This document shows, piece after piece, positions 35,467-50,400 of a stretch of DNA of 64,000 nucleotides. How positions within the stretch are numbered: the stretch's first letter is position 1; the number at the start of each line of letters is the position of its first letter. The DNA is from Moringa oleifera (lineage: Eukaryota; Streptophyta; Magnoliopsida; Brassicales; Moringaceae). The translations under genes and the position numbers were made by a program. A model generated the notes under the pieces. It made no database searches, was not told the origin of the DNA, and saw only the letters and a list, made by a program, of their open reading frames with translations. The stretch is from contig JAJFZO010000742.1 of assembly GCA_021397835.1 (NCBI GenBank), forward strand, positions 939,001-1,003,000, given 5' to 3'.

Positions 35467-38400
35467 TCACTCAGCTTCAAGTGCAGCAATCTCATACCTG
35501 ATTTCTTCTAAATGTTCATTTATGGTAGTAACAGCATCCTGCACACCTCTTATGGCTTCCTTGACAGCATTATCATACTCCGCGTCTGCTTCTGCCTCTT
35601 CAGTTCCAGTGGCTTCAGTTATCTCATGGACATGCACACATTCATGCTCCATTGGCTTCTTAAATTTACAATTCTCGTGGCTGACTAGACGTTCAGATGG
35701 GCGACCAGCCTTCTTCAATACCTGAATTGTGGCAGTCTGTGGAACAAAGCCATTGTCAACAAATGGAAATGGTGAAACTGTGCAGCAAGGATTAGACTAA
35801 AGGGCTCCATATGGCAAACACAATTAAAGGCATAAGAATCACTCAAAATATCCGTATTTATCTTTTATGAACTTCATAATCTCTTTATCAATCTCCATAC
35901 TACTCGCAAAAAAGATATGAAACAAAATTTACCTCGCTGCAGCAAGGAAATCAACATTTTACAATATTTTTTTTAAAAAGAAAATATTGAACAGCAACAT
36001 GATTATTCCATCTGTAGCTTATCAGAATGCATAACACATCAAAGGATATTAAGGCAGCATATGAACAAACTTTCATAATCAACTGACATAACAGTATTTC
36101 TCATTTTCAACATCAGCTCTATAACAGAACATGCATGCCATATTGCTCTATATCATCTCCTTCTCTTTTTCACTATCCAGTCCATAGGTCTGGATCTGAA
36201 GTAGATATAATCTTCATGTAGCTATCTTGCAAGCCATATGCGAAGCAAAAGATAACAGTCCAAAGAACTCTCTTACTTTCGTGGACGAAAAAAGTCTAAT
36301 AGGCTCCCTTGATTGCAGTCAGCATCCAAACTACAAATATTCCCTCACATCACTTAAAAATCAAACATTCCAATGTCCTTTGGCACCAGAATCTCATATT
36401 CAACCTTGTAAATTTTATTGTGTAACAATAACTAGTAAGAATAAATGAAGTTAGCTTCTCCTGCAAAATTACCTATTTGATTGGCTAGGATTGCTTTCTG
36501 CAGAGCTAGGAAGTGAAGATGAAGGTGGAGACTTATTGCCAGAAAAGTTGGAACAGCTGATGGCAACCATCAGACAGCACAGATGCATATTTCATTCTTT
36601 TTTTCCTTTTTCATTACTAACCACACACGACCATGGGAACATGCATACTTGTGAGCATGCACCAGTTGGTGTGCATGTGCATAGGAAAGAGAGTTAGACA
36701 TAGCCCTGCCATCTGTGAATATGTATATAAAAATATGATATGCTAACTAACTCTGAGACATTGCAAGTGTCAGAACACATTCATTCATGTGCATGCTGCG
36801 AACAAATTGCCTTGCATATCATCATAAGTCCGAGTACCATGCTTATAACTACCTTTCATCTTTCAACCATTCTAAATTGTGGCTACAGTTAAGACATACA
36901 TGCCATGACACTTAGAACTCGAACCACTGTGCTCCCATTGGCTAGATTCGGGTTAATCCTCTTCATTCTGACTCTAGATTGCTTTTTGGTATCTCTCTCC
37001 CTCTCACTGTCTATCTCTCCCTCTTTCTTCCTCCTAAAACAGGTGGCTCTCTGAGCAAAGACATACTTTCACTCCCTTGGGTTCGAAATCCCTCCCCAAA
37101 ATGCATCTTCCCCACCCAAGAAATCAAATAGTGAAGAACAATTGGCACAGTTTCCACCACGTAAATCTACGCACACTTTCACTCTTCTCTAAAATCCCTT
37201 TAAAGTAACTCGCACAGTGAGATATCAGAATCAGTGAAATACTGCAGAGTATTTTTCAGGCCTAATGGTTTCTAAAGTAGCTCTAATCTAATGATAATAT
37301 TAACAATGAAGTAATTAAGATCAACAGAAAACAGAAACTTCACCTTTAAGACATTAAGCATTCCATGAGTACTAGAGGCAGTAAAAACAAAAAGCCTACA
37401 TAAAACATTTGCCAGGACATGCCTAATAAGGCACAGCCATATATGTAACCAAATAATACAAACAACTAAAAAACCCCAAGACAAATTACATCTATGTTAA
37501 GATAAACTATCTCCCACCATCTTTCATTGCTCGGAAAACATAAGAAACCAAATAATACAAACAAACAGGTCCTTTTTGCTCCTAAGAGAAGAAAATTATC
37601 AGGTCAACCACCAGCCCTTTCTCATTAAAAAAGGGATGCAACAGCAAACTTAGTTAAGATATAATAAATATTAGAGCACAATCACAACTTCTCTTTCAAG
37701 AAAGTAGTACACTAGAAACATACCAGATGCAATTTCTGCTTTTCTTGTGTCTGAACAGCTCTGAGCAGGTGAGCTAGGTCAGCTCTGCAGTAATCAGGAC
37801 TTAGAAATAGAGACTCCATCTCAAGGACCTGTACATAAGCAGAATTCCTTAGATCAAAAGGGTGTAAGTGAACAGACAATATTAACCAAACCAATTGAAA
37901 CTAATAACACGACTAGATGTTAGACTTGTTTTGAGCAATCATTGAACTCTGCTGTGATCTCACTGCAAAGCTGTTGGTAAGCTAATTCTCCGCCTGATGC
38001 CATATACTCGGAAAAGCCGCTGACGAAATCCAAAGAAACATCAGAATGATCAGCATATAGATAGGTCATAAAGCAAGGTATAATACTAAAACATTCATGC
38101 AAAGACAACGATGACTAAGGTGCTAGAAAGTTGATGTCATATTTGGACAGCAACTCTCACCCTTGCCTACAGATCCAACCAAGTCTCTATGATGTTATGG
38201 AAAGATATATTCACTGGGAGTCCATCGGACTGAGTTAATATGTAAGTTATTTCTATGAGTCAGGAAGACGTCAAGGTCCCAACAGCAATAGTGGACCCAA
38301 AGCTGCCATCTTTTATGCTAGATTACATAAATGATTAACATCACATTATTATAATACAAACATAGCAACCGAATGAAGTGAGTGAGAATTCTAGTGAATA

Positions 38401-39919
38401 ATATATACAGGTAGCATCCAGCCTTGGTTAGTTCACACCATCTCCAGAAGGCATTGACTGACATGCAGTATTCTGAGGCAAAAGAAGTGAGGCGCTTTTA
38501 GAGGGGCGCTTCATATTTAGAGACACATGTAATAATGCAACAAAAGTGGTGATGATATTCCCGCAAACTTTGGGAAAAAGAAGCCAATGAGAGACTTCTA
38601 TTATTTTTAGCTCATTGGTCCTATCAAATAGAACTTTAAAATTCAGTATATAATCAATTGAAGCATAAACAGAAACAAAACAAAATATCTACTACTAGCC
38701 ATTACTGCGGCAACAAGTCAGCCCAGTCAGCAGCTAAATACACTCCCCACAATGCAGTCTGAACCACCCTATTCACCTGGTCCTTGACTTACAGGTAGCT
38801 CAAGCACTCAGAGTTTAACCAATGAGTTACTTGTCATTGAAAATAAGAAGAAGTAGATCTTGCCTAGTATGGACATTCAATAGATGCACTGCATACTATA
38901 TGCACATAGCTGGTTTTTTCAGAAGTGGACTTGAATGCATTAGCATTTAAACAGAGATAAATAAAATTAGACTTAGATTTCTTGACCAAATGAAAAGCAC
39001 CAATGAAGGACTCAAACCCAAACAGATTTCGTTATAACAGGAAATAGGTCATTCAACAAAAGCCTTGCAAGGATGAGATATTATATGTGATGTGTAGTAG
39101 GTTTTGCAGTGCACATGAACCATAAAGATGCAACAGCAACAAGCTTTATAAAACCCTCATATAAGCTTTTAAGATGTTGAATTCCTCATCTACCAACAAC
39201 CAACTCAATTTATTTACCCTTTGCTAGGATGTTACACAGTCAAACTAGACTTATAAAAGGTGAGGAAAATAGATTTATAGATTTTTAATAACTACAATCT
39301 CAGGGGGTTATTTCAAAATAAAACTTTCTAACAAAAGATTTGCACTTTCTCTGAGGTATATGTAGAACTTAAAAGGCAAAAATTTAATACCAATCAAACA
39401 AATCAAGGAAAACGACAAAAAGGAGTTGAATAAATCAGAGCATGATATTGTTAGCATTTTCAAGCACATTGATTTCTTCCAAAAGTGAAGTCTGCATAAC
39501 TTCCAGGTCGAGAACTAACGTTTTAGATGCTAATCAAACAGGCTCTAAAAGCCAAAGTAGCCATCGTATCATAAACGATCAGCAAGTAAAACAAAAAGAT
39601 GAAATTAGAAAAAGAAAAGAAAAAACTGAAACCCAAGCAAGCAATGAGACAACCGATGGATTAACCGAGATACGAATCAGCGTTTGAGATAAACACCAAA
39701 ACGAAGTTAGCAGATTAAAATGGAAACCGGAATTCATTCGCTTTTGAGGGGAAGGAGAGCAAAGAATAAATACCTTTTGAGCTTGCTATAAGCGTGGGCC
39801 CTACGTTGCTGAGTTGCAAGGAATCTGCGAAGCAAGTGGAGGGTTTTGGAGGCACTACTGGTTTCATCTTGAGTCTCCATAGCCTCTCTTATTGACACCT
39901 TCTCCTCAAAGTCCTCCAT
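35467..39919 (-). CDS. REX1-B domain protein (DNA repair REX1-B family)
   Basis: Four exons: 39919-39774, 38019-37926, 37828-37724 and 35736-35467. They give 204 residues, with all joins in frame and at GT-AG sites. The central part carries the REX1-B pattern: LLRRFLATQQRRAHAYSKL at the exon 1 end, GFSEYMASG and TAEFNDCSKQV in exon 2, then RADLAHLLRAVQTQEKQKL and LTATIQVLKKAG across exons 3-4. The C-terminus is an acidic helical tail ending EIRYEIAALEAE. No signal peptide or membrane segment is seen. The family is named from the Chlamydomonas REX1 locus, required for DNA repair; the biochemical activity is not established and I infer none. ATG 39919 has G at -3 and +4. The frame stays open 36 codons further upstream without another ATG. 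The gene lies head-to-tail behind gyrA, with about 1.5 kb between them. Confidence 0.85.
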
Positions 39920-41433
39920 CACCTGGCTGGCTGCTATGTTCTCCACTGGATCAATAACAGTGACTCTCTGTTCTCCTGTTTTGGTTTTTCCTTCTGTTCC
40001 CCGCTCTTCGTTATTTGTGAATGGTATTTAGGATTTCCCACAACCTGTAATAAGTTTACTTTTATTTGTTCTTTTTCACTTTTTTTAAGATAAAGAATAT
40101 TTTAAATATTAAATTTACATTTTATTAATTAAATTTTAAATTTAAATTATTAAAAAATTATACAAATTAATAATATTTTTATTATTAAAAATTTAAATAA
40201 ATAGTTAAATAAATTTAATTTTTCACGATAAATTAACAGTATTTTAAAAATTTTGAAATCAAAATTTATTATAAAAAATTTTAGTTTTAGAAATTTTTAA
40301 TAAAATTAATTAATGTAAATTAATAAATGAAATTTTAGTTAAAATTTGAATAAAAAATAACAGTAAATCTAAAAGTTTAAATGAATTTTAATTTTTTAAT
40401 TTATTCTCTTTTCCTTCTCAACTAACTAATCCAAATTCCCAATAAAAACATCATAAAAGAATTACAACTAATATTTTAAATAATTTCTTTAAACTCCTTT
40501 GTTTCTAATTTTTATAAAAACCTTTTTTTAATAAATTAACTTTATAAAATAACACAAAATTGTAAGATATGATGGAAATGAAATACCGTAATAGTCATAT
40601 TATCACCAACCATCTAAATGAAAACAAAAAGAAAAAATATCAGATTAAAAAATGGATTATTCAAATTACAAACTAATTTATTTAAATAAAAAACAATAAA
40701 CCAATTATCGCAATCAGAAAAACTGCCTTTAGATTTAAGTCAAACAAATCATATAAAACGCAAGTTATTGACCAAACTAACAAATAGGAGACAGACTGCT
40801 AGGAACATGATTAAATTTAAAAATACCTTGAAAATGATACTTAAAAATCAAAGATAATGCTCTCTGGAAGAAAAAACCACAATTCTTAAAATAAAATAAA
40901 AACCATACCTCTTATTGATAACACTTTACAGTAAGTACACTGAATTAGACATTAAAAGCTTTTCTTTTTATTTCAAAAGTTCCCCTGTTACCAGGTTTCA
41001 TATTCCAGATATCATCTTCAAGTTAAGCAACACATCAGAATTAAGTCCCATTAATTTCATTTTTACAAACTTTATTAAATTCAGTTCTTTTTTCTAATTT
41101 TCTTCCAGGTCATTAATATATTTTTTGTCATCATCATTCTCTCCATGTTTGCTGTAGCAGATAGAAGAGACCTGATGACATTTTTCCTGTGAATTCACCA
41201 TGCTGATTCCAGACCCATACTCTATTTCCCTGTAAGGTAACTCTAAAGATTATCAGACCATCTTTACCCTTCACATTCTTTTCTAGACCATTTTCAGGCA
41301 GTTCTCAAATGGCAAATCTGGCACAAGGAACCTTGTCTTTTCCTTAAATTAAAGGGAAAATATAATTAATATAAGAAGATAAATTTAGCTGTCACATTTC
41401 ATTACAGAACTCTAGTCAACTTATACAATTAAA
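39920..41433. other. Intergenic region: REX1B-like promoter and gyrA 3' flank
   Basis: 39,920-40,060 is the REX1-B leader/promoter (minus strand). 40,070-40,720 is very AT-rich. 41,100-41,433 is the likely gyrA 3' UTR. No separate gene recognised. Confidence 0.5.
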
Positions 41434-44400
41434 TTACACAGAGATACTATCCGATTCTTCACTGGGAAGCACTTCCTCAGATTCAGGTTCTGCAGCAGTG
41501 ATTAAGGATGCTGATTGAATCTTTCCAGCATGCTCTAGCCTCATCAGGATCACACCCCTGGCAACACCAAGAGATAAACATCATCACACAGAACAAGATC
41601 AATAAGGTCCATGTTTACGAGCAACTAATAAAATTAACGTAAACTTGGCCGTTGTCTGATATCTTATGTCAGATGTGAAGGTTGCAAACAGAACAGTAAC
41701 TTCAGATTTATACCAATCAGATTTAAATGTACCTTGCATAGCGAGACTGTACTGAAATATCCCTAACCTTAATTCTGTTCACAGTACCGCTTTGGCTCAC
41801 TAGAACAACTTGTTCATCACTTTCACCATCATCTGTACGTGGGGAAGGAGACAAAGTCAAAACCAACGTTCTTGAAGACAGAACCAATATCTTTTAAAGA
41901 ACAGCATCTTCTGCTTATTCGATTTTAACTGATTTTTTGAAAGATATTGACAAGAAGCAATTAAATAAAGTAAATTGTTACAATTTTGTTTATTTCTTTA
42001 TTTCTCATATTAATATAATAAATTACAGAAAGCTCTTTCGTATTTTTCAAAATAAATCAGTAACTTTCATATTTGTAGAAAGATCTTGATTCATCTTTCA
42101 AGTCACTAATTGTATAACATTACCAGCTAATGAAAACCCAACAACAAAGACAGCTGCCAGGCGATCTTCCAAGGAGAACTGGAAAACAGGGCGAAGGGAA
42201 GGAAAAATGTTATTCACTGAAACTTATTTTAAGCAGTGAGTCAGGAATAATTTAATTTGGATAAATTGCACAGTACCTTGTAACCAATTAAACCAACTCT
42301 GTTCAAAGGCAAGATTCGGAAGCTACTCAAAGGAACACGCTTCCCATAACCACTCTCAGACACAAATAGTAACCACGGACCACTTGAGCTCCTTGCAAAA
42401 AATAGTAACAAATATAAATATTATAAATATATATACATGAGAAAATAATATTCCAAGACTATCAATTCAATGAAAGAGGTAAACAGACACAAATGTCATG
42501 GAAGGAAAGCAGAGACCAAAGATGACACCTAAACATGAGCAGACCTATGTCAAATTTTATTGCAACAAACTTAAATTAGACTCGGACAAGACTGTGAAAC
42601 AGTTACCTCCTGCCTTAAGTAACTGGAATTTTCCTATTTCTCATAAAGAGTTGGAACATAGACCTTCTCACCACAATAAACCTTCATACAAGAAAAATGA
42701 GAATCCAAGTACAGGATAGAAATGTTCAGTCTGTCACTAGAAGAGTTCTGAATCAGGGAACCAAAATAGACAATTGGGCACACAGATCAGTGCCACGTTT
42801 GAATAAATGTAGGGAGAAGTCTCCTAGCAAAATCTTAGATGATATGGCTAAAAGAGAAATATCAAAAACAGAGCTGGAAATGGCTCATGTTTAAACAAAC
42901 CGGAATGGGCAATATTCACAATTCCTCCAAGCTAAAATTGAATTATGTCAACAAATCAATCAATTGATTATTAAAACAAATAATAAATAAATAGATAAAC
43001 AAATATTAAATAAGTAGATAGACAAAAATATAAAATTCTAATAAGGCAGCATAGCTGAGTGCAGAATTTTCTGTGAACAACTCACAAGGTAGGGTCCAGG
43101 TAAGTGTGCTCAGGAAATTATACAGACATTGAGTTTAAAAAGGAAATTCCAGTCAGATAGACCAAAGCCACCTGAGGTTCTTAAAACTAACACAAATACC
43201 AGTGATGATGGGCAGATTTTGTAACACTCGGTACAGTGCCAGGGAATGACTAAATCCGGCTGATTAGAAGTTACTGTAAGAAAACATGCTAGTGTTGTTT
43301 AAGAAACTTACTTGTTCTGTGGTCCTTCTGACACCCTTTTCAGATCTTTCCGCATGGCTGCAGGAATTATGTCCATGCTTGCCATCTTGTCCCCTTCTTT
43401 TAGTCTCATGGCAATTGATCCCCTAGTATTTCTGCCAACTGCTCGAACCTGAGTTCGCAACAATGAAAGTAGAGAATAATTACACCATGGTATAAAGTCA
43501 AGCATGATCCTATGAAAGTAAAATTGAAGCAAGTTTCAAGTGAAATTAGCTCCTGGAATCATCCAGACTACAAGTAGACATAACCAAGTCACTGAAAGTA
43601 GGGTAAAAATATATGAAGTACAACTATGAATAGGTTCAAGGGCTAAACAACTCAGCAAAGCCCTGAACTCAAAAAAAAAAAAAAAAAAACAGAAATTGGT
43701 TAGAAAATCCAACAGTTCCTGCCAATGTTTGACATGCAAGATAACTTACAATGTCACATGAACTTAGAATGACCATTCCATTTTGTGAAGCCATAGCCAC
43801 AAGGTCATCATTTGAGCAACAGCGAACCCATTTTAGCTCATCACCAGGAACCTGGAAAGTACCTGTATTAGGTTTAACCGACATGTTACCAAGTGAACAA
43901 CTAAAGTAGACCAGAAGAGAACGAACCAATTGGATTGCTATGATTCCTGTTGATCGTATTGCTGAGAAAAGATTTAAAGATACTTTCTTGATGTAACCAT
44001 TGACTGTAAGCATCAGTAGAAACTGGTCTCCAACAAACTCCGAAACAGGAACAATGGAAGTTATTCTCTCTCCATCTGATAAAGATAAGATCTGCACTCA
44101 GAATGAAAACAACATAAAACATAAAAAATTTAGCTGTCGCAACAATTAACTAAAATGAAGGAAATAGAAAAATGGGGAATACCTGCACTAGTGGTGTGCC
44201 AGCAGCAGAGCGAGAGCATTCTGGTATTTTATATGCACGAGCTGAATACACTATTCCCCGATCACTGTAGAAACAACTGATCATTAGTGCCTTGCCACAA
44301 AACTGTATACAACATAAGTTGCACAAAAGTATTACGATAAAGATTCGAAGTCAGTGAAGAACTGTATACTACATAAGTTTCATAGATACGAAAAATTAGA

Positions 44401-47400
44401 CATGAATAGCAATTAATTTAATCCACTCAGTGCCAAGCCTGTCCCACAAAACTGTTTCGAGATGCAATCCAATAGGCAGCTGAAGAAGTACTAACTAATG
44501 TATCATCTGTCCAAGTTAGAAGACAAGTATAATCTCGAAAATTATATTGAGTCAAGAATAACTCTAACCAGTGCCGCCAGAAATGGTAGGTCATGGACTA
44601 TGATCCATAGGCATGACTACTCTTTGGGCAAAAACCAAGCTAGCTCTCGTTGGGAAACTGTCCCAAGGTCCCCTTTTTTTTATGAACAGAAAACTCTTCA
44701 ATGCGAGATTATTTCATACTTCCTCTTAGAAGTAGGTGCAAGTAAGCACCTATCTTGCTCCTTCCTTTTCCCAATAATATTTTTGGTTATCCAAAAATAA
44801 AAAATGATAAATGGATATGCGACGGACTGATTAAAGACTTTTGGAAAACCTATTTTAGGAGTAAATTCCAAATTTAGGAAAAAAATGTATTTTCTTTTCA
44901 TTCAAAAATGTGAAATTTGTACATTCTTTCATTATGAAATTCATTTTAGGACTCAGATTTTTTGTTTCCATCAATTCAGCTCCCATGGGAACTTCACATT
45001 TCCCATTTCTACGAATTAAGTTTCCACTAGAACTTTAAATTTCTTATCTTTATTAGTATTTGATTGATATAAATACTTGAGCAACTGTAATGCTTGAGGC
45101 GGACTCACTATGATCTCTGTTGTTTAATGCCAAAACCAAGCTTCATTCTTTTCTTCTTCTTTGCTCTTCCAAAAACACTAATTTTCCCCCCAAACCCTAA
45201 TTTCTTCTGACTTTCTTACTTGTCCTACATTGATATGGTCCAGAAACGAAAGGGGATACTCATTGCCACACCTCTAAAGAGCTTAACAGAAGACATTACT
45301 TATGCCATGATGTCCTACCTACTGGCGGTAGCTAGAAGAACTGCAAAATACAACAAAATTTACAAGGCGAATGACTTCACACACTGCTGAACAAATATAT
45401 GATTATTAAAAAATCTGAAACAGATGAGAGCCCATGCATAAAAGATAACAATAGGGTAAAGTCATACACAACAGACTAATTCCTGATTTCAGAGGTCAAA
45501 TTTCATGTTAGAATGTATGCAAAGTTTAAGAACTTCAGCGCAACCACTTCATGTTACTGTGCTAAATGATACAGACATCCTTCCCAGATGTGCCCTTTTC
45601 CAGACAAACACTTTAGTACTGGATCAAATCTATCCCGAGTAGCAACCAGGGCATTTTGCATCATCCTCCACAATGAAGCTCATTTTCCTACAACTTATAT
45701 GAACATGCCTAGAAATCTGGCCTTCCATTTCATGACACAGGCATTAGAAGAACAAAGCAAATTGGAATGTTATTAAAATCTCAAACCATGAACAACGGCT
45801 GGTTTTATTCTCTTCAATAAATCAAAAACCGAGTAGCTGGTTTTCTTTTAAGGTTCTTGTTCAGTTGTTCCTGACAGAAGACACAAGTTACTCTAAAATA
45901 GCAACTGAAGAAGCACATCTTGGGTGTAAGATATATATTTGATCTAAAGCCTTCACTCTAACCAGAGCGATGATCGTGACAGTTTTCATAACAAGACAAT
46001 GATGTTAACACTAAATTTGGTAATATTATGAGAATGATATTGGAAATCCATTAAGCGGTATGTGATGGAAATGATATTGCAACCTCCGCAATAGCTATGC
46101 CTATAAAGTTTCTAAGTTCAGCAACAATTTGAGAACAGAGACCCAAGAATCAATAAAATTGTCATGGTAACTATCTAAACAAAAATTGCATTGGTGAGAT
46201 AGCTGTAGCTTCAAGTACGTGGAACCCTCTGGGCCGACTGTCCATGTCATAGAACCTCTCTTATAGCCAAGAATCCCATTATTGATCAAATTTGGCCATT
46301 CATTCGCAAATGAAAAGCTCTATCGTTCTAACACTTATTTAAAAAAAGGGAAAACAAAACATACCTAGAGGAAGCGCTAATTTTACTCATCACCAGGAAG
46401 GATTAAGCCCCAGCACCACATACAGAAAAAAGAATAGCAGAACAACAAGAATAATATGAAGCGAGATTATTGAGTACCTGAAGTAGAGCACATGGTCATG
46501 TGCATGACAAACAATAAAGTCAGACATTGAATCATTGACTCTCAGTTTTCCAACAGATTTACCAATTGTTCCGCGATGTTGAAGATTAAATGTGTTAGGC
46601 TTCATCCGCTTAACATAACCCTTTTCACTAAGTGCCTGAAAATTATGTTTAAAAAGTTGAAAAAGATTTGGCTCTTTGGAATATGATAAAATAATTTTTA
46701 CACTTCAACATAATGCAAACAGAAACACACGAAGAGAGTAAAGTCAAGTCATTTAGGAGGTCATTATATAACATACCAGCAACATTTCTTCATTTGGAAT
46801 AACATCTATGTCTTCAAGTTGACCACTATCAGAATCCTCTAATACCGAACGCCTGGGACTGGAGAATCTGTTTTTGAGCTCAATTGCTTCTTGTTCTATT
46901 AACTGAAAGAAGTTTTTAAATGAGCAAGGAAAGGGGTAAGAGAAAGACACATGATTAGCAAAATACAGAAAAATGTGATAAAGAATTTTTATTTTCCTAT
47001 CTTTCTCCCAGCTGACATAATTGTATTACCATTTATCCCAAAAGCTTAAGCTAATAAGAGAGAGCCCAATCATCTGATTTAAGCTCAAAAGCACCCCCTT
47101 AAACATAAATCAACTGGTAGGATTCAGACATGGACCCAAGTTCAAATGGTAGTGCAAGCCAAAGAAAGGATTCATGGGCTTTTTACAATGCACAAACCAT
47201 TTGAGAGACACTGGGTGAATAATTAATAAAAAAAGGATAAGATTCTACTGCAGACAGGTATTCAAGGCTCAAATTCAAGATCCCTTAGTTCCAATGTTTG
47301 GACAGTACAGAATGAAAGAAACCAAAGAGCTATTGAGGGAGTAAAAATCTCTTTTTTGGAAACTATATAGAGGTACCGGTGTACACTATGTTTTTCACTC

Positions 47401-50400
47401 AAGGAATAATCCTTTGAAAATGAAGAGGATCTAATAGAACTTACGAGCTTTTGCATGCAATTATCTATATAAACATGGGCGGCACACCCTAGGTCTTAAT
47501 GTAAATACAACTTTTCCTTCTCTTGATAAATCTTTCTTTCTTCTGATTAAAAAAAAAAAACTTAATTTTAGCAGCAATTATAATGATCACTGACAATCTG
47601 TAAGAAATAGACCAAAAACGTTTGTGAGAATTAAAAGACATAGAACCAAAATAAAAATAGGTAGTAACCATATTCTGCTGTGGTGTAGCTGGACCAGGGT
47701 TATTTGAGAGAATGTACTTTCTGTCTTGAGGCAGGATTGGGTGGTTTCTTGGTCGGTTGTGGAGGAGTTGGAAGCTTGACAGGGGATTCTTGTTTGTAAA
47801 GCCAAGAGGAAAAATATAGTGCTAATTTCCCTAGTTATCTTTTGGATGTTGCGGATGAAAAGACATAAAAGGGCTTTTGAAGGGGTTGAGACTGCTATGG
47901 CGATGATCAAGGATAAGTCGAAGCTGCTCTTGAATTATTTGGTATGATGATTGGGATGTAAAGAGGGTGGAGCTTGTACAAAGTTCTTGGATCTCCTTTT
48001 ATCTAACTAGCTAACTATAGTTGTACATGGATGGCAACCCCTTGGTGGTAAATACATAAAAGATATGATACTTCCTTTCGGATAAAATAAAAAAAATGAA
48101 AAAAATTAATTAGACTCTTGGTGTCAGTACACTTCTATCTTAAAATAGTAGGATAGGGCACAAAATAAGAAGGTATCTTGTAACTAATGTAAACACAAAA
48201 TACAATTTTCTTTAAGGAACCAATTAAAAGCATTAAATAAAACTACAGGTGCTCCATATATTTGTTAAATTTCAAACCGAACATGGGCTCCCAATATGTA
48301 TATCCTTAATAGCAATACAGTGTGCATCACAAAGGGATTAAAAGAATAAATGACATACAAAGAGCAATAAGTGAGAACTTATGACTTCAGAATGCAACAG
48401 GCAGCCAAACAGTACTAGAATAATGTTGGGCGGATAGATAAAAGTATAGCAAACATATCATATATATATCACATCAAAAGCATCTTAGACAAAAGAACTG
48501 AGAATGAACAGCTTTAACTGGAATATGTTACCTGTAATATGTTTTTTCTGCTAGACAATAATTCCTCTAGCTTGTCAATTTGTTCCATCAAGGATTTGAT
48601 CTCATTGACAAACTTCTCTCTCTACACACACACACACACACACAAAAAAAAAAAAAAGAACATATGAAATCTCTTCTAGAAGGTACTTTTTTCAAATATA
48701 ATAACCTTAGAAATATCATCAAGTGAAGCAAAAAATCCATAATCAAGGGCATAATAATGTTGTACCTCAAGAAGAGTAAGTCTTCGTAGGTTTATGTCCA
48801 ATATAGCCTCCGCTTGTTTCTGGGAGAGATTGAACTCTGCATTGAAAAATGCATAAGCAAGTTAGTGAAATAAACTACATTTATTCAACCAGAAAATGGG
48901 AGAGAAAACTAGTACTATGTTATACAATGTCACATTATATACCAGTTGCAACAAACAAAGGGCTGACATTAGTCCAGGAAGATATCTACTAAGTCCGAAT
49001 AAATTAAATCCTTAACTGAAATAAAGTATGACTAAAAGCTCAAGGACGATTGTAGGACTCGGCAATTCTCAAAGAGGCTATCGTCCCACACTGAAGTAAA
49101 GAAAACCCAGAAAGATAAATTGTTTATGGTTATAGCATTCCAAAGATGATTAGAATGTAATCCTGTAAGCAAACAAACCCTTTTTTTTCTTTTTTTTTGT
49201 TAGGGTTCAATAAGCACCACATGACAAAGCAATAAGACTTAAAGAATATTTGGAATCATGGAATAAAGCCTTTGCCAAAAATTAAGCTTGCAGTCTACAT
49301 ATTGGTGGACACCCTTGACATTATGACAACACTAGCATCAATATCAGTTCACCACAAGCAAGGCAAGAGCAGCAAGAAGTTACCAAGCAGATCAAAATAT
49401 CAGCAAATTTTTAAATAGTGTTTATACAGAATAACATGAGCCAGTGTATCAATTAAATAATTAGCTCATTATGTAGACTTAAGATGTGTTGCATATGGCA
49501 AACAAATGTGTCGGCCTCAGTAAATTCTAGAAATGTTAAAAACGGGCAGAAACTTCAGACTCTAGAATCTACTATAGCCTTAATATTCAATTAAACATTC
49601 AACCGCTAAAGCTACAATGACCAGTCTAATATTCACATTCCTCATATCTTAATCTTGTGGAAAGATACAGACAATAGGTTCATATTGGAGGACTGGATAC
49701 TACAAGATGCAGACAAATGCAACCATTGACATGCCTATTCGAAGTTTTCTAATCACTCTTTTTTGTGCTAGAGCATTTTCTATCGCAATTTATCTGCTTT
49801 AAAAGCAACACCCTCAGACCTTTGTTCTTCATTTCGACAATTTCCACAACTGGAAGCACCTGACTGTTCTGTTTTTGCACTTCTCAATCAACTGAATTCA
49901 TTGTTCGAATATTCCCCCACATCATACATCCACTTTCAGCAACTTTCATGTATTTCAACATTATATCTTAACACAACGCAAAACTTCAGAAAGCTTATGT
50001 GAAAGCAATGTGGTCAAAAAGTGGGATATTTGACTGTTGTAAACATCAATAAACATTGTGCCATTACACTCAAATGTTTATTGAAAACATGGGATCTGTG
50101 CTATCTTGTTTTTCTTTCCCTTTTTTACATGTCAAAATTTTTACTGTGCCAATGCAGATGGAAGGTAGAGTTCATCAGAGGGTCCTAACTGGTGTAAGAA
50201 TATATATTTTTGTGCAGATCAATACACAAACAAGTTGCAGCAAAAGGTACATTTTACTTGAATATAGTGACGTTCTACGTAGTGTCCTTTTAAGATGGTA
50301 AGTCTTGTAATCCTGCACTCCTAACCTTGATATTTTCTTCAATAGTTACCACCAATCTTTCAGGACACAGGGCCCTAGATACACTTAAAAAAATAAAATA

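Noticed and set aside
35098..35511. 137-codon plus-strand frame between VPS36 and the REX1-B gene
   Set aside because: No recognisable domain, overlaps the REX1-B last exon and 3' flank, and has AT-rich composition.
43669..44097. Single 142-codon minus-strand frame across gyrA exons
   Set aside because: It reads through introns. The GT-AG exons 44,091-43,927 and 43,851-43,750 give the conserved protein instead.
50056..50301. 81-codon plus-strand frame in a gyrA intron
   Set aside because: No similarity to any family I know and no splice context; chance open frame.
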